Shown: piece by piece, positions 9,801 to 18,246 of the stretch
Layout: each line of letters begins with the position of its first letter
How positions within the stretch are numbered: the stretch's first letter is position 1
Source of the DNA: DATMRF01 sp035566435
GTDB taxonomy: Bacteria; Verrucomicrobiota; Verrucomicrobiia; Limisphaerales; UBA8199
NCBI GenBank assembly: GCA_035566435.1
Contig: DATMRF010000050.1
Coordinates: 30,724 to 94,723, forward strand
DNA length: 64,000 nucleotides
Direction of reading: 5' to 3'
The notes under the pieces: generated by a model
Databases searched by the model: none
What the model was told of the DNA's origin: nothing
The model's input: only the letters and a program-made list of their open reading frames with translations
Program-made: the position numbers and the translations under genes

Positions 9801-12515
9801 GCCTACCGGCGCACTTATTTGCGCGCGCTTCAGGACATCGCCAATCTCGCGATGAACAACGCGGTCGTGAACCCGCTGCTGGATGCCAAGTATGCAGCAT
9901 TCGCCGCCAACGGCCTGGCCACCACTGCTTACAACGGTCTCACGGTCGTAGATCCGGCCGTCGCGGGGGGCCTTGAAAGTTGGATTGGGACCATGCACAA
10001 CTCCATCCTGACGGCCCTCGTGAACCAGGGCGTAAGCAGCGTCCCCTTCATGGTAAACATGGCGGTCGTGAACAACAACGCTGCCCAGGTGGGCGGAACC
10101 GCGCCGCTCGCGGTTAAGAACATCTGCTTTAACGGCATCCCCTATCCAGTGACGTGGACCAGTGTCACCACCTGGCTCGTCACGGTCCCGCTGCTCCCGG
10201 GGCTCAACAACTTTAATATCGTCGGTGTGGACCCTCACGGCCGACCTGTACCCGGGGCCACCAACTCTGTAGCGGTCAACTATGGTGGTTCCGTTCCCTC
10301 TCCCGTAGGACAGGTGCTCATCAATGAAATCATGTACAACCCGGCAGTGCCCAATGCTCAATATGTCGAACTGTACAACCGCTCAGCGACCTCCACATTC
10401 GACTTGTCGGGCTGGCAATTACAGGGACTGGGCTATACCTTCCCGTCCGGCTCTTTGCTCACACCGAACAGCTTTTTGGTGCTGGTGTCCAACCCCTCCG
10501 CCTTCTCAGCCGCCTATGGCGGTACTATCCCAATCTTCGACACGGTCAGCGCACCCCTGCAAACCGGCGGCCAAACCCTGGTCCTGGTTCGTCCCGGCAC
10601 CAACGCGGCCATTAACCTCGTCGTCACAGGCACTCGATTTGGCGCCGCGCCGCCCTGGCCGCCGGGCGCCAACGGCCTCGGCAGTTCCCTCCAGTTGATC
10701 GACCCAGGCCAGGACAACTGGCGCCCGGGCAATTGGGCCGGGAGTTTTCCTCCGGCGGCGCTCAGTCCCGGTACCACCAACACGGCCCTGGCCAGCTTGC
10801 CGTCTTTCCCACCGCTCTGGCTCAATGAACTCCAGGCCGATAATCTCACCGGCATCACCAACAGCGCCGGCCAGCACACCCCGTGGGTGGAACTTTACAA
10901 CCCAAGCACCAACATCGTTTCCCTAAGCGGATTATACCTCGCCAATGATTACAGCAACCTCACCGCCTGGGCCTTCCCCGCCGGCGCCAGCATCAATCCG
11001 GGCGAATTCAAGGTCATCTTCGCTGACAGCCAGACCAATCTCTCGACCCTCGCCGAACTGCACACCAGCTTCACGCTCCAGAGCGGCAGCGGTTCGCTCG
11101 CCTTGAGCCGCCTCTACAACAGCCAACCTCAGGTGCTCGATTACATCGATTATGCCAACCTGGGCCTCAATCATTCCTTAGGCTCGTTCCCCGACGGCCA
11201 ATGCTTTTATCGTCAGGAATTCTTGCACGTCACTCCAGGCAGCGCCAACGATGGAACCACCTTTCCTTCCTCTATCCCTTACGCTATCCCGGCCGCGGTT
11301 TACGCACAGGATTTTAATACGCTGCCCGACCCGGGTGCCGCCTCCGTCAATACCGCGAACCCTGTCACTATCAATGGCGTCACATATTCGCTGTCCAATC
11401 CTTATGACTTTGCTTTCCCAGCGACCGCCAGCGGCAACGCCGGAGGACTGGGGCTGCCCGGTTTAGCGGGCTGGCACGGGCTCTCGGCGCTTCTCTCCAG
11501 GTTCGGCGCCACCGATGGCGATCAAACCACCGGCGGCCAAATCAGTTTTGGTCCACCCAGTAGCACCAACCGCGCCCTGGGTCTGCTGGCCACCACCAGC
11601 ACCGGTGCCACCGCTTTTGGTGCCAGGTTCATCAACAAAACCACCAATGTTCTTCACTTTATCAACCTGCAATTCACGGGCGAGCTCTGGCGCCAATCGG
11701 ACAAGAGCAAAATACTGGAGTTCTATTATCTGATCGATCCTGCCGGCACGAACGCCTTTTCAACGAATTACACCGCGTTCTTGCCGGCCTTGAACGTTGC
11801 CTTCCCCGCGAATCCGGCCGACGTCGGCGGCGTGCCCGTCGATGGCACTTCCCCCGCCAACCAAACCAATCTCAGCGTCATCAATCAGGCGATTACCAAT
11901 TGGCCCCCCGCCGCCGCATTGTGGCTCGTGTGGGAAATGGCCGATTCCGGCGGCAAAGCGCAGGGTCTGGCTATCGACAACCTCAGCTTCTCTTCCGCGC
12001 CCGGCCTTCCAAATACCGCCCCTGTCCTGGCGCCGCTCAGCGATCGTTTCGTCATCCTGGGCCAGACCCTCACCTTCACCGCCAGTGCCACCGACACCGA
12101 CCAACCTCCGGAGAGCCTCACCTTCACCCTCGGTGCGGCAGCGCCCAGTGGCGCCGCCATCGCTCCCTCGAGCGGTCAGTTCAGTTGGACGCCGCCTTCC
12201 GCTCCCGCAACCAATGCGATCAGCATCATTGTCACCGACAACGGCACGCCGAGCCTGAGCGCGACCCAGAGCTTCACCGTCACCGTTTTCTCGCCTCCGC
12301 AGTTACAGAACCTCAGCCTGAACGGAAACCAATTCACCTTTAGTTGGCTTTCACTCAACACGCAGACCTACCAGGTTGAGTACAGCACCAATCTCACCGC
12401 GGGCGCGTGGACCCCGCTGGGAACACCCGTCAGCGGTACCGGCACGTTACGCACCTTCACCAATAGTCCTGCCACAATCTCACAAGGCTTCTTCCGGCTC
12501 AGAATCCTGCCCTGA
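3828..12515 (+). CDS. Giant secreted multidomain protein: PA14, five lamin-tail domains, CotH kinase-like
   Basis: A 2895-residue exported protein. The N-terminus has a signal peptide (LLQGSTLLLPLLAPAIARSQ, about residues 22-41). Domains I can place: a PA14-like sugar-binding domain (365-510, GRFSGILVPPLTGNYYFAIR); Ig-like segments (510-700); a jelly-roll region (720-895); lamin-tail domains at about 920-1030, 1080-1170, 1211-1330, 2163-2290 and 2330-2450, each with the signature VxInEimY...yVELYN.....DLSGWQL; a beta-sandwich (1405-1540); a CotH kinase-like domain (about 1663-1985; QNRRFYVYYVNG, MEDAQVPG, KWDWN); and a C-terminal Ig/cadherin-like domain (2725-2800) followed by the FSW...YQVEYSTNL module ending in FFRLRILP that is frequent in verrucomicrobial exoproteins. 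CotH family members are protein kinases in spores, but catalytic competence here is unproven. Probable role: cell-surface adhesion or polysaccharide binding. It is followed 10 bp later by another exported protein gene, so the two are likely cotranscribed. Confidence 0.85.
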   Translation: MTLAPSCLFPVQNKKSSPLGRLLQGSTLLLPLLAPAIARSQFVAFNDHAPGTIGVTTSSNATTYNIFGRAPGASGPLKDISSAVSLPVTLTITTNGNVVASPSAANPSPGTPLFNIFNGYVDFQGAGNPDAAAQLYPNATVTYTFSGLNTNRTYSFMGSAVRGGSGGTYPQRWTTFQLNGARSFRSAHTAGCYTNGLAINQVAINTGVNTNGDMADWESILPALNGTISIVSTQYQGAIPIGGTANGPYAYALTGFRLVEFSPPTIQSAAAVGNNAVQVVFSIPVSAATAMALTNYSITNLVGTVPVLGAAFVNDTKTIQLTTATLAPYATQWLTVNRVADAATGLSVIATNTQVLLTNVPFTMGYIQRQLYFNVTGGPAVSILTNSPKFPNSPDQVDYQPNMGWPVENIADNYGGRFSGILVPPLTGNYYFAIRSDDASVLYLSPNNNPAYKSVITSEPACCESFDAHTNGPFLLNAGQRYYIEALMKENLGSDYLYVAWKTPTNLSWTVISGTALGNYLNVAGSSLTILQQPTSTTGMADYTATFTVAASGSSVATTTLNYQWQLNGFDIAGATTAKYTTPTLHASDNGSLYRVLVAIPGKALLSANATLTVVPDTIPPTVIRAFNLGPTNVQLVFSKPVDPASATSLLNYGFSGGVSIGTAALDSSSTNVILTTTPLVYGSNYSVTINNVRDQAVPPNTVAANTIVTFLASPYAPQDIGNPAIPSSVTILTNGLNVTAAGSDLGGVSDQFNFNCQVRSGDFDVSARVAGLSLADVWTKAGLIARETLDPASRFAAALATPTMTGCFFEFRDPAYSASRAMGSFPANYPYTWLRLKRAGNQFTGFAGYDGQTWTQLGSVSIAMATQIYFGFAVSSHNSAQAAIAQFRDIADVGTNAVAGALVNPHEPMGPCSRLTPVVISEIMYKPAPRTDTNNLEFLELYNSNPYYQDISGYQVVCADMNYTFPPGTVMAGGAYLVIAASPTSIRSVYGITNVLGPYTGSLKKSETLELLDEREAIILTVPYSNGSPWPVAADGTGHSLVLARPTYGEGDPRAWDISDVVGGSPGAMDAFRPSPLRNVVINEFLAHSDPPYSDFVELYNHANQPVDISGCVLTDDPATNKFLIPAGTVIPAAGFVSFDEITMQFGLAAPGATLYFKNSDQSRILDAVQYAGQGHNVSNGRWPDGAGEFYPLAIPTPGGPNTNILLSDVVIDELMYAPISGNDDDQYVELYNRSANPVDLSGWQLADAISFTIPTNTILAPDGYLVVARNAARLRANYSNLNTTNCLGDFGGKLSHKGEHLALTMPDVIHLTNTIQVTVNDLTYGTGGRWGQWSHGGGSSLELINPNVNNRLAYNWADSDETMKSVWTNLEYTGVLDNGANYTNGPINLVQLGLMDVGECLVDNVEVRPGGINGPNIIANSDFEIDLSNWSPQGDHIRSSLETALGGYQSSQSLHLRSSDSVWTLGDGVQGMLTQTTLGAGQTATLRLKARWLAGWPEVLMRLRGNWLEVTGGMPVPANLGTPGMPNSRYVTYPGPAIYEVKHSPPLPSANQPVVVTARFHDFNPFRPTLLYRIDTGVNPFPAYNYLPMVDDGTGDDAVAGDGVYTATIPAQTNGTVVAFLVQAQDLIYGPITTFPADLQNNAGVPRECVVAFGDPIPTGSFGHHHVFITQNWAQRWANGGGVSHETHDGTWVDSGGRIVYDWMGRYAGSPYHQYLGSPVTTIGGMHWLMPEDDQVFGTTSFNKQHVPGNGPLDDNTLQREQAAFWMARQIGLPVQNRRFYVYYVNGVRHAPLMEDAQVPGAEMLKEYFPNDSNGVLYKNHSWFEGDINQQANAYMSFNNKSWCLLGKFTTTINGVPNLYKLARYRWMWWIRQFPDSANNFNDVFALIDAANTPTNLPAYYANMESQVDTDEWLRLSAMEHATGDWDSFFTQNQWNMYCYKPTMGKWTALKWDWNITLGSGTQTWPPDGSKLFTTGANDPVMATFQNYPAYRRTYLRALQDIANLAMNNAVVNPLLDAKYAAFAANGLATTAYNGLTVVDPAVAGGLESWIGTMHNSILTALVNQGVSSVPFMVNMAVVNNNAAQVGGTAPLAVKNICFNGIPYPVTWTSVTTWLVTVPLLPGLNNFNIVGVDPHGRPVPGATNSVAVNYGGSVPSPVGQVLINEIMYNPAVPNAQYVELYNRSATSTFDLSGWQLQGLGYTFPSGSLLTPNSFLVLVSNPSAFSAAYGGTIPIFDTVSAPLQTGGQTLVLVRPGTNAAINLVVTGTRFGAAPPWPPGANGLGSSLQLIDPGQDNWRPGNWAGSFPPAALSPGTTNTALASLPSFPPLWLNELQADNLTGITNSAGQHTPWVELYNPSTNIVSLSGLYLANDYSNLTAWAFPAGASINPGEFKVIFADSQTNLSTLAELHTSFTLQSGSGSLALSRLYNSQPQVLDYIDYANLGLNHSLGSFPDGQCFYRQEFLHVTPGSANDGTTFPSSIPYAIPAAVYAQDFNTLPDPGAASVNTANPVTINGVTYSLSNPYDFAFPATASGNAGGLGLPGLAGWHGLSALLSRFGATDGDQTTGGQISFGPPSSTNRALGLLATTSTGATAFGARFINKTTNVLHFINLQFTGELWRQSDKSKILEFYYLIDPAGTNAFSTNYTAFLPALNVAFPANPADVGGVPVDGTSPANQTNLSVINQAITNWPPAAALWLVWEMADSGGKAQGLAIDNLSFSSAPGLPNTAPVLAPLSDRFVILGQTLTFTASATDTDQPPESLTFTLGAAAPSGAAIAPSSGQFSWTPPSAPATNAISIIVTDNGTPSLSATQSFTVTVFSPPQLQNLSLNGNQFTFSWLSLNTQTYQVEYSTNLTAGAWTPLGTPVSGTGTLRTFTNSPATISQGFFRLRILP

Positions 12516-12525
12516 ATAAGAAACC

Positions 12526-14004
12526 ATGCCCAATAGTATCAGCCGACGACACGAGACTCGGTTCCATTCCGCCCTTGGTCCGCCCTTGGCAGGGATGCGG
12601 AGAGCCGGCACTCGGCACTTACTCACCGCTGCCGTGGTCCTGTTGCACCTTTCGCCCTGCAGCGCTCTCACTCTTACTACCCTGGTTTCCTTCGGTGGTA
12701 CCAACGGCGCAGCCCCTTCTGCTGCCCTCCTTCAGGGAGCAGACGGCAATTTCCGTGGCACGACCGAAAGCGGCGGGATGCCGGGTAGCCGCGGTACTAT
12801 ATTCATGATGACCCCATCGGGCGCCTTGACGACGCTCCTTGAGTTCGCCTCACCTTATTCCTATGGCGCCGATCCTCAGGCCGCCCTCGTGCTTGGACCT
12901 GACGGCGATTTTTATGGCGCTGCCCCTGCCGGCGGTGCCTATAGCCGGGGCACCGCATTCAGAATCAGCCCCGATGGCGTGCCTGACCTGCTGTACTCCT
13001 TCGTCGGTACGTACGACGGAAGTCAGCCGTTTGGAGCGCTCGCGCGAGGCAGCGACGGAAATCTTTATGGCACGACATTCGGCGGCGGCTTTTATCTGAA
13101 CGGCACGGTGTTTCAAATGACCACGAATGGCACGCTCAACTCCCTCTACTCGTTCAGCGGACCCGATGGCGCTAATCCCTATGCGGGACTAATCCAGGGC
13201 CGGGATGGCAATTTCTATGGCACGACAGAATACGGCGGCGGTGCCTACAACGGCACGGACTTCAGCGGGCAAGGCACCATATTTCAGCTAATGGCCAATG
13301 GCACTCTTAACACCTTGGTTTATTTCGGCGGCAAAAACGGCGTTTACCCCACCGCCGGCCTGGTCCAGGCAGCCGATGGGCGCTTTTATGGCACGACTTA
13401 CCGCGGCGGCACTAATGGGGACAATGGCACCGTCTTCAGGATGAGTACCAACGGCGCCCTGACAACCCTCGTGATGTTCAATGGCACGAATGGCGCCCTC
13501 CCTTCCAGCGGCCTGGTTGGCGCCACAGATGGCAGTTTCTACGGAACCACTTCCTGCGGCGGCATTGGCTATAACGGTTCACCGTCAAGCGGTTATGGTA
13601 CGGTATTCAAGGTAACAACCAATGGCGTCCTTACCACAGTCGCTTTTTTCACTGGCATCAATGGCAATACGCCCTTGGCTGGACTGGTCCAAGGTACGGA
13701 TGGCAACCTCTATGGCACTACCTCAGGCGGCGGCGCCTACAACAATGGCACCGTCTTTCAGCTTAGCTCGGCGTCTTCGCCGCCACCGGTCTTCCAAACG
13801 GTGAGCCAGTCTGGCGCCATCATCACCCTCACCTGGTCCGCGGTCGCCGGACGGGCGTACCAGGTCCAGGCCAGCACCAATTTTAGTCAGGCTAATTGGA
13901 ATAATAAGAACGGCTTAGTAACCGCCACCAACTCCACAGCGACCTGGTCCGAGGGCGTCGGTCCTGACCCCCAGCGATTTTATCGAGTCCTCCTCCTGCC
14001 GTAA
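12526..14004 (+). CDS. GloVer tandem-repeat exported protein
   Basis: 492 residues with a hydrophobic export signal at about residues 27-45 (HLLTAAVVLLHLSPCSALTL); the ATG at 12526 gives a long N-region and an internal ATG at 12595 would give a more normal one. The mature part is built of about eight repeats of 40-50 residues with the consensus DGNFYGTT..GG..NGGTVF.M..NG.L.tL..F.G..G..P.aGLv, the GloVer repeat (choice-of-anchor tandem repeat family), predicted to form a beta-propeller-like or solenoid surface. The C-terminus (ITLTWSAVAGRAYQVQASTN ... RFYRVLLLP) is the same type of end module as in the 3828-12515 protein, which suggests the same surface or secretion route. Exact ligand unknown. 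The gene is followed by a pair of hairpins separating it from the convergent rhamnosidase gene. Confidence 0.85.
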   Translation: MPNSISRRHETRFHSALGPPLAGMRRAGTRHLLTAAVVLLHLSPCSALTLTTLVSFGGTNGAAPSAALLQGADGNFRGTTESGGMPGSRGTIFMMTPSGALTTLLEFASPYSYGADPQAALVLGPDGDFYGAAPAGGAYSRGTAFRISPDGVPDLLYSFVGTYDGSQPFGALARGSDGNLYGTTFGGGFYLNGTVFQMTTNGTLNSLYSFSGPDGANPYAGLIQGRDGNFYGTTEYGGGAYNGTDFSGQGTIFQLMANGTLNTLVYFGGKNGVYPTAGLVQAADGRFYGTTYRGGTNGDNGTVFRMSTNGALTTLVMFNGTNGALPSSGLVGATDGSFYGTTSCGGIGYNGSPSSGYGTVFKVTTNGVLTTVAFFTGINGNTPLAGLVQGTDGNLYGTTSGGGAYNNGTVFQLSSASSPPPVFQTVSQSGAIITLTWSAVAGRAYQVQASTNFSQANWNNKNGLVTATNSTATWSEGVGPDPQRFYRVLLLP

Positions 14005-14028
14005 GCGGCTGTCCGCCAAAAAGGGTAG

Positions 14029-14127
14029 GGCTGTTTGTCCCCAAACAGCCGCACTTCAAAACCTGGCGGAAGCACTACGGGCGCCGGGAACTCGCCTGCG
14101 TTCTGGAGTGCGGCAGTCCTCTGCCGC
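14029..14127. terminator. Two hairpins between convergent genes
   Basis: Two perfect inverted repeats sit between the stop of the GloVer gene and the stop of the GH106 gene: GGCTGTTTG-TCCC-CAAACAGCC at 14029-14050 and GCGGCAG-TCCT-CTGCCGC at 14110-14127, the latter followed by a short TTTC run. Position and structure suggest a bidirectional terminator. The second hairpin resembles a dispersed verrucomicrobial repeat, so a repeat-derived terminator is possible. Confidence 0.6.
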
Positions 14128-14174
14128 TTTCAACTCCCCCCGCTCCTGTCTACCGCGTCGAATCGCACGGCGCC

Positions 14175-17100
14175 CTACCGTGCCCCGACGACCTCCTGCT
14201 CCTGCGCCGGTATAATCTTCACCGGCCCGATCAAGCCGGATCGCTGCAGCGGCGAGTCCTTCTTCCACAGGCGCCAGCTTGTGAACGTGAATCTTCCCGT
14301 CGGGCTGCGCTGGCCCTGCTCAAGCCAGTCAGGCCACCGCTTGAGCGTCCCGTTCGGATTCCGGTCGCTGTCCTCGGGCAGTTGCTCGTCGCCAATCATC
14401 CGGTTAATCCAAAGATTGACGACCTGTACCTCAAGAACGTTCTCGCCGGCCTTTAACGCCTGCGTCACCTCCACTCGATACGGAGCCTTCCACAACGTGC
14501 CCAGGTCTTTCCCGTTCAGCTTCACCTGCGCCATCACCGCCACCTCCCCCAAATCCAAAAAGGCTCGGCCTTGAGGATCGGGCAGGTCCCCCGACAGCGT
14601 GAAAGATTTCTTGTAGGTCGCTGTGCCGCTGAAGCATCTCACATCGGGATCGCTATGCTGCGACCAATCGCTCAGCACTGGAAACGTGACTTCTTCCGGC
14701 GCGCCGCGTCCAGGCTGAAAGTGAACCTGCCACGGACCGGCAAGTTCGATGGCTGACGGCAGAGCGTGCAACTCCAATGAGCGAACTTGGCCCGTCGTAG
14801 TCTTGAATTCATAATGCCCTGCCTCCCAGACCAGCCCGCGCACCTCGCCACTCCGACCGGCAGTTAATTCCATCGACGGCGATGCCTTTGAACCCTGGCC
14901 CGGCTTTGGCAGCAGTTCCTGACCGTCCCTGCTCATCGCCACGATGGCTTCCGGATTACCCCTTCCCCCTCGGCTTCGCAGCGCTTCGCGGAAGATCACA
15001 AAAACCGATCCGGCCGGCTCAAAGGTTAGAGGCACGAATGTTCGGCCATCTTTCTCCTCATAAGCAGCGGCGAAACTAATTCGGCCGGTCAGCGGGTCCC
15101 AGAGCTCCGGCCTCTTGCCCGCAACGCGAAAGCCGCAGTTCGCCTGCAGCCAGTTGGTCTGGCTATTTGCTACAAAATAAATGTCAGTATCCCGTTCCCG
15201 TCGATGAATAAACCGAAGACTGGGGTCAGCCTCGAAATCCGGCGGTACGCCCAGCATCTGCAGCACACCCGAGATCGCCTGGAAATCAGGAAAGACATAA
15301 GGCGGACCGGAACTCGTATCGAGGTCGCCCCAGGGTTCCATGCCGAACGGGCCCACTTCCATCGCGGCCACCCATCCCTCTGGGGCGTAGGCGTCGGTCA
15401 GCCAGTTTGGTGCCGCATTTGTTGCGGACTCCCATTGCTTGTCGGTTTTGATTTCGCGAGCCGGCTCGTCCTGGAATCTGAGTTCGAGTACGCCGATGAA
15501 ACCCGCCGGATTAGGAAAGTCCAATGTGTTCTCGGCGGCCACGGCAATGAGATTCGTGCCCGGCCGAAGCGAAGCAGCCAAATCAAACACATAGACCTGC
15601 TTGAAGTTGTCGCCCGAACCCGTGCGTCGCCCGTTGACCCACAACTCAAAAGCGTTGTCCACCGTCAGGTTGAACCGGGCGGAGGCGAGCGATTGGCCGG
15701 GAGCCAGCACGACCTGTCGGCGAAAATAGCGCTTCCCCGGAGGCGCCGAGTGCGCCGGGTTCCCTTCCGGATACCAAATCCAGGTCGAGCCCCGAACCAG
15801 ATTTGACGACTCAGCGGGCCCAGTAGTTTTGAATTCTGGCCCCCACAAAACACTGCGAGCCGACACGGAGTGGTGGCGTGTCGCCGCGGTGGACTCCTGC
15901 CGAGAAGGGGTGGATTCCCCGTTCGACTCATTACTCCAATACTCCATTGCTCCATCGCCCCACAGTGTCCGGGCCAGCTTTTGCACCTCCTCATCGCAAC
16001 CGGGATACCCCGCAAGACTCGGCGACTTGCGCGGAGGCGGACCAATCACAGTGGCGCCGGCGCTCACCAGTTCTTTGATCCTGCGCAACAGCGCCGGCGT
16101 CATGGTCTCGACCTGCGGCAGGACCAGCACGCGATAGCTCATCCCATCCGGCAAGACCAGCTTGCCGTCCCGGACTTTCATGCGGTGCAGCACGACCTCC
16201 GCCGAGCAGCCATCGAAGTTGTAACGCGGCCGATCGGGCGTGTTGCCCGTGCGCCATGGCATCGTCGGTGTAAAGCGCATGGGTGAACCTTCGGGTTCCA
16301 GGAAACAAAGGTCCGCCACAAAGAGCCCCTGGCGCAGCAACCACTGGCACCGGGCAAGATATTCGTGCCAGGCAGCGGATTGCTCCCACCCTGTCTGCGT
16401 CCGCTCGTAGTGCAGTCCCCACGGTCCCATTGACATGCCCGGCTTCACGTCCTGCCACCGTTGCAGCGCATACCGATGGAAAACGAAACGATTGATGCCT
16501 TCGCAAAACGCCCAGTCGCCAAGAGTCTTGATGAGGCTTGGATGGAACTGCCACTTCTCGCCGTCGTTCGCGGTAAAGGCTTCCGCGCCAAGGATGCGTT
16601 TGCCATACACATGAGCGGCGGAGGACATCTCGAGGCAACTATAAGCGGTGTTATAGCCCCACGACCAGAATTCCGCCATCGGCTCGTCGGCCGTTCCAGC
16701 GTAAGTCATGTCGTCGCAAGGCGTGCCGTCGTAGGCTTCGATCGAAAGCCGCAGCCCGTGTTTGTGCGCCAGGCTGCGCAAGTGACCCGAGTAATTCTCA
16801 ACCAGCAAATCGGAAACGGTTTGACGCAAGTCCCAAAGGAAGCGCTCCGAGCTTTCCAAACTGTCCACCACCCGCCCCGTCATCACCGGCAGGAACCGCA
16901 AGGGATCATAACCACGGCGCTTTTGGAATTCCTCGCGGAACAGCGGCGTCCAGTTTTGCGAGCCGGTTTCCCAGCTATCAATGTGCGTCGAAACCAGGGT
17001 CTTGCCGGCGAGCGGCTTGGAATCGGAAATCAGCTTCCCCATCAGACCGTTGAACATCACTTCGGTCGCCTGCTTGCTAAGCTTGTCGGACTCAAGACCG

Positions 17101-17897
17101 CGGCCTGGTTCCGGCGCCGGATGGTTGTCCTTGCCTGTGGGGGTGTGTGCGAGGCGGAGAATCGTCCATTTGCCAGGTGGCACTGCCCAGCTCAAATGGC
17201 CATGCGCGTCGAATTCCTTAGTAAGGTCCAGGATACGGTCGCGGGAAATGGTTTGGTCGGGAGGCACCGCAGAGAAAGCTGCCTGAACCGGGATATATCG
17301 GGGAACGAACGAGGCTTTACCGTCAATGTTTTGAATCCGGGCGTTTCCTGCGGGAGCAGGAAAGGCCAGCACGACGATGTCACGGAAATAGTTGGACACT
17401 GCCTTTGGCTCAGCCAGTGAGGCTTCGAAATGACGCGGCCCCTCAACTTGCGTCTCCGACCAAACGACCTTCTGCATCGCGAGGTCGGGCGTAATCCATG
17501 GACCGCCGCTGCCGCACCACCCTGCATCATTGTTCATGTTCACCTCGAGGCCAAGGCGCTGGGCCTCAGCGCAGACGTGCTTAAAAAGGTCACGCCATTG
17601 GAGCGACCCAAAATCCGCTGGACCGCGCGGAGCGCCCTGGTCCACTTCCATGATAAGGACGCCGCCGATGCCGGCGCGCTGGATCGCTTCGAGGTCGGCA
17701 GTGATGCCGTTGCTGGTGATATTACCGTTGAGCCAGAACCAATAAACCCACGGCCGGGCCGAAGGTGGTGGGTGGAGGAAGCTCTGCTCCAACTCCGGCA
17801 CACCGGCAGCGCGGCCCGGATTGCCCAGGAATGCTGCCGCCAGGAGAATTGCTAAGAGACGAAGGAACACCGGTAGAACCGTACGAACGGGCCTCAT
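14175..17897 (-). CDS. Glycoside hydrolase family 106, alpha-L-rhamnosidase
   Basis: 1240 residues with a signal peptide (FLRLLAILLAAAFLGNPGRA) ending near residue 30. The N-terminal text PWVYWFWLNGNITSNGITAD and GGVLIMEVDQG is characteristic of GH106, enzymes that remove terminal alpha-L-rhamnose from pectic side chains and glycosides. A TIM-barrel core spans roughly residues 35-600 (THIDSWETGSQNW, EFWSWGYNTAYSCLEMSSAA), followed by a linker, a beta-sandwich carbohydrate-binding region (about 690-840) and a C-terminal galactose-binding-like domain (GPWQVHFQPGRGAPEEVTFP ... FLDLGEVAVMAQVKLNGKDL). It is exported, so it acts in the periplasm or outside. It is 3 bp downstream of the rhamnose mutarotase gene and ends the minus-strand pectin operon, so free L-rhamnose made by this enzyme is the natural substrate for the mutarotase. 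Confidence 0.9.
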   Translation of the reverse strand: MRPVRTVLPVFLRLLAILLAAAFLGNPGRAAGVPELEQSFLHPPPSARPWVYWFWLNGNITSNGITADLEAIQRAGIGGVLIMEVDQGAPRGPADFGSLQWRDLFKHVCAEAQRLGLEVNMNNDAGWCGSGGPWITPDLAMQKVVWSETQVEGPRHFEASLAEPKAVSNYFRDIVVLAFPAPAGNARIQNIDGKASFVPRYIPVQAAFSAVPPDQTISRDRILDLTKEFDAHGHLSWAVPPGKWTILRLAHTPTGKDNHPAPEPGRGLESDKLSKQATEVMFNGLMGKLISDSKPLAGKTLVSTHIDSWETGSQNWTPLFREEFQKRRGYDPLRFLPVMTGRVVDSLESSERFLWDLRQTVSDLLVENYSGHLRSLAHKHGLRLSIEAYDGTPCDDMTYAGTADEPMAEFWSWGYNTAYSCLEMSSAAHVYGKRILGAEAFTANDGEKWQFHPSLIKTLGDWAFCEGINRFVFHRYALQRWQDVKPGMSMGPWGLHYERTQTGWEQSAAWHEYLARCQWLLRQGLFVADLCFLEPEGSPMRFTPTMPWRTGNTPDRPRYNFDGCSAEVVLHRMKVRDGKLVLPDGMSYRVLVLPQVETMTPALLRRIKELVSAGATVIGPPPRKSPSLAGYPGCDEEVQKLARTLWGDGAMEYWSNESNGESTPSRQESTAATRHHSVSARSVLWGPEFKTTGPAESSNLVRGSTWIWYPEGNPAHSAPPGKRYFRRQVVLAPGQSLASARFNLTVDNAFELWVNGRRTGSGDNFKQVYVFDLAASLRPGTNLIAVAAENTLDFPNPAGFIGVLELRFQDEPAREIKTDKQWESATNAAPNWLTDAYAPEGWVAAMEVGPFGMEPWGDLDTSSGPPYVFPDFQAISGVLQMLGVPPDFEADPSLRFIHRRERDTDIYFVANSQTNWLQANCGFRVAGKRPELWDPLTGRISFAAAYEEKDGRTFVPLTFEPAGSVFVIFREALRSRGGRGNPEAIVAMSRDGQELLPKPGQGSKASPSMELTAGRSGEVRGLVWEAGHYEFKTTTGQVRSLELHALPSAIELAGPWQVHFQPGRGAPEEVTFPVLSDWSQHSDPDVRCFSGTATYKKSFTLSGDLPDPQGRAFLDLGEVAVMAQVKLNGKDLGTLWKAPYRVEVTQALKAGENVLEVQVVNLWINRMIGDEQLPEDSDRNPNGTLKRWPDWLEQGQRSPTGRFTFTSWRLWKKDSPLQRSGLIGPVKIIPAQEQEVVGAR

Positions 17898-17900
17898 AAT

Positions 17901-18218
17901 TTATACTCCAATATGGAACACCTCTTTGAGCACTATCGAGACAGGACTATCGTCAGGATTCGTGGCCATGAGCGGTTTCATCGAAGTCCACCATTGGCGG
18001 CAAACGGGCGTCGCCGCGATGGCGTTCCACCGCGTTTCGTCCTGAATCTCCGCATAGGCAAAAAGCTGCCGGGTCTCAGCGTTTAGGAAAATCGAGTAGC
18101 TCAGGACGCCGTGCTCCTTAAGAACGGTTTCGAGTTCCGGCCAGATCGGACTGTGCCGTCGTTCGTATTCGGCTTCGAAGCCCGGATTTACACTCATCAC
18201 AAAGGCTCTTCGAATCAT
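17901..18218 (-). CDS. rhaM: L-rhamnose mutarotase
   Basis: The ATG at 18218 gives MIRRAFVMSVNPGFEAEYER, which aligns from its first residue with E. coli RhaM (MIRKAFVMQVNP); the upstream in-frame ATG at 18233 would add only five residues. 105 aa, the usual size of the family. Conserved RRHSPIWPELE and WWTSMKPLMATNPDDSPVS contain the His, Tyr and Trp-Trp positions of the sugar-binding pocket. RhaM interconverts the alpha and beta anomers of L-rhamnose, supplying the anomer used by rhamnose isomerase. It lies between GH95 and GH106 genes with 28- and 3-bp gaps, so it is part of the same transcript. Rhamnose isomerase and rhamnulokinase are not in this window. High confidence. Confidence 0.95.
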   Translation of the reverse strand: MIRRAFVMSVNPGFEAEYERRHSPIWPELETVLKEHGVLSYSIFLNAETRQLFAYAEIQDETRWNAIAATPVCRQWWTSMKPLMATNPDDSPVSIVLKEVFHIGV

Positions 18219-18246
18219 AGGAGCCGGCTCCAATAGCTAACGCTTA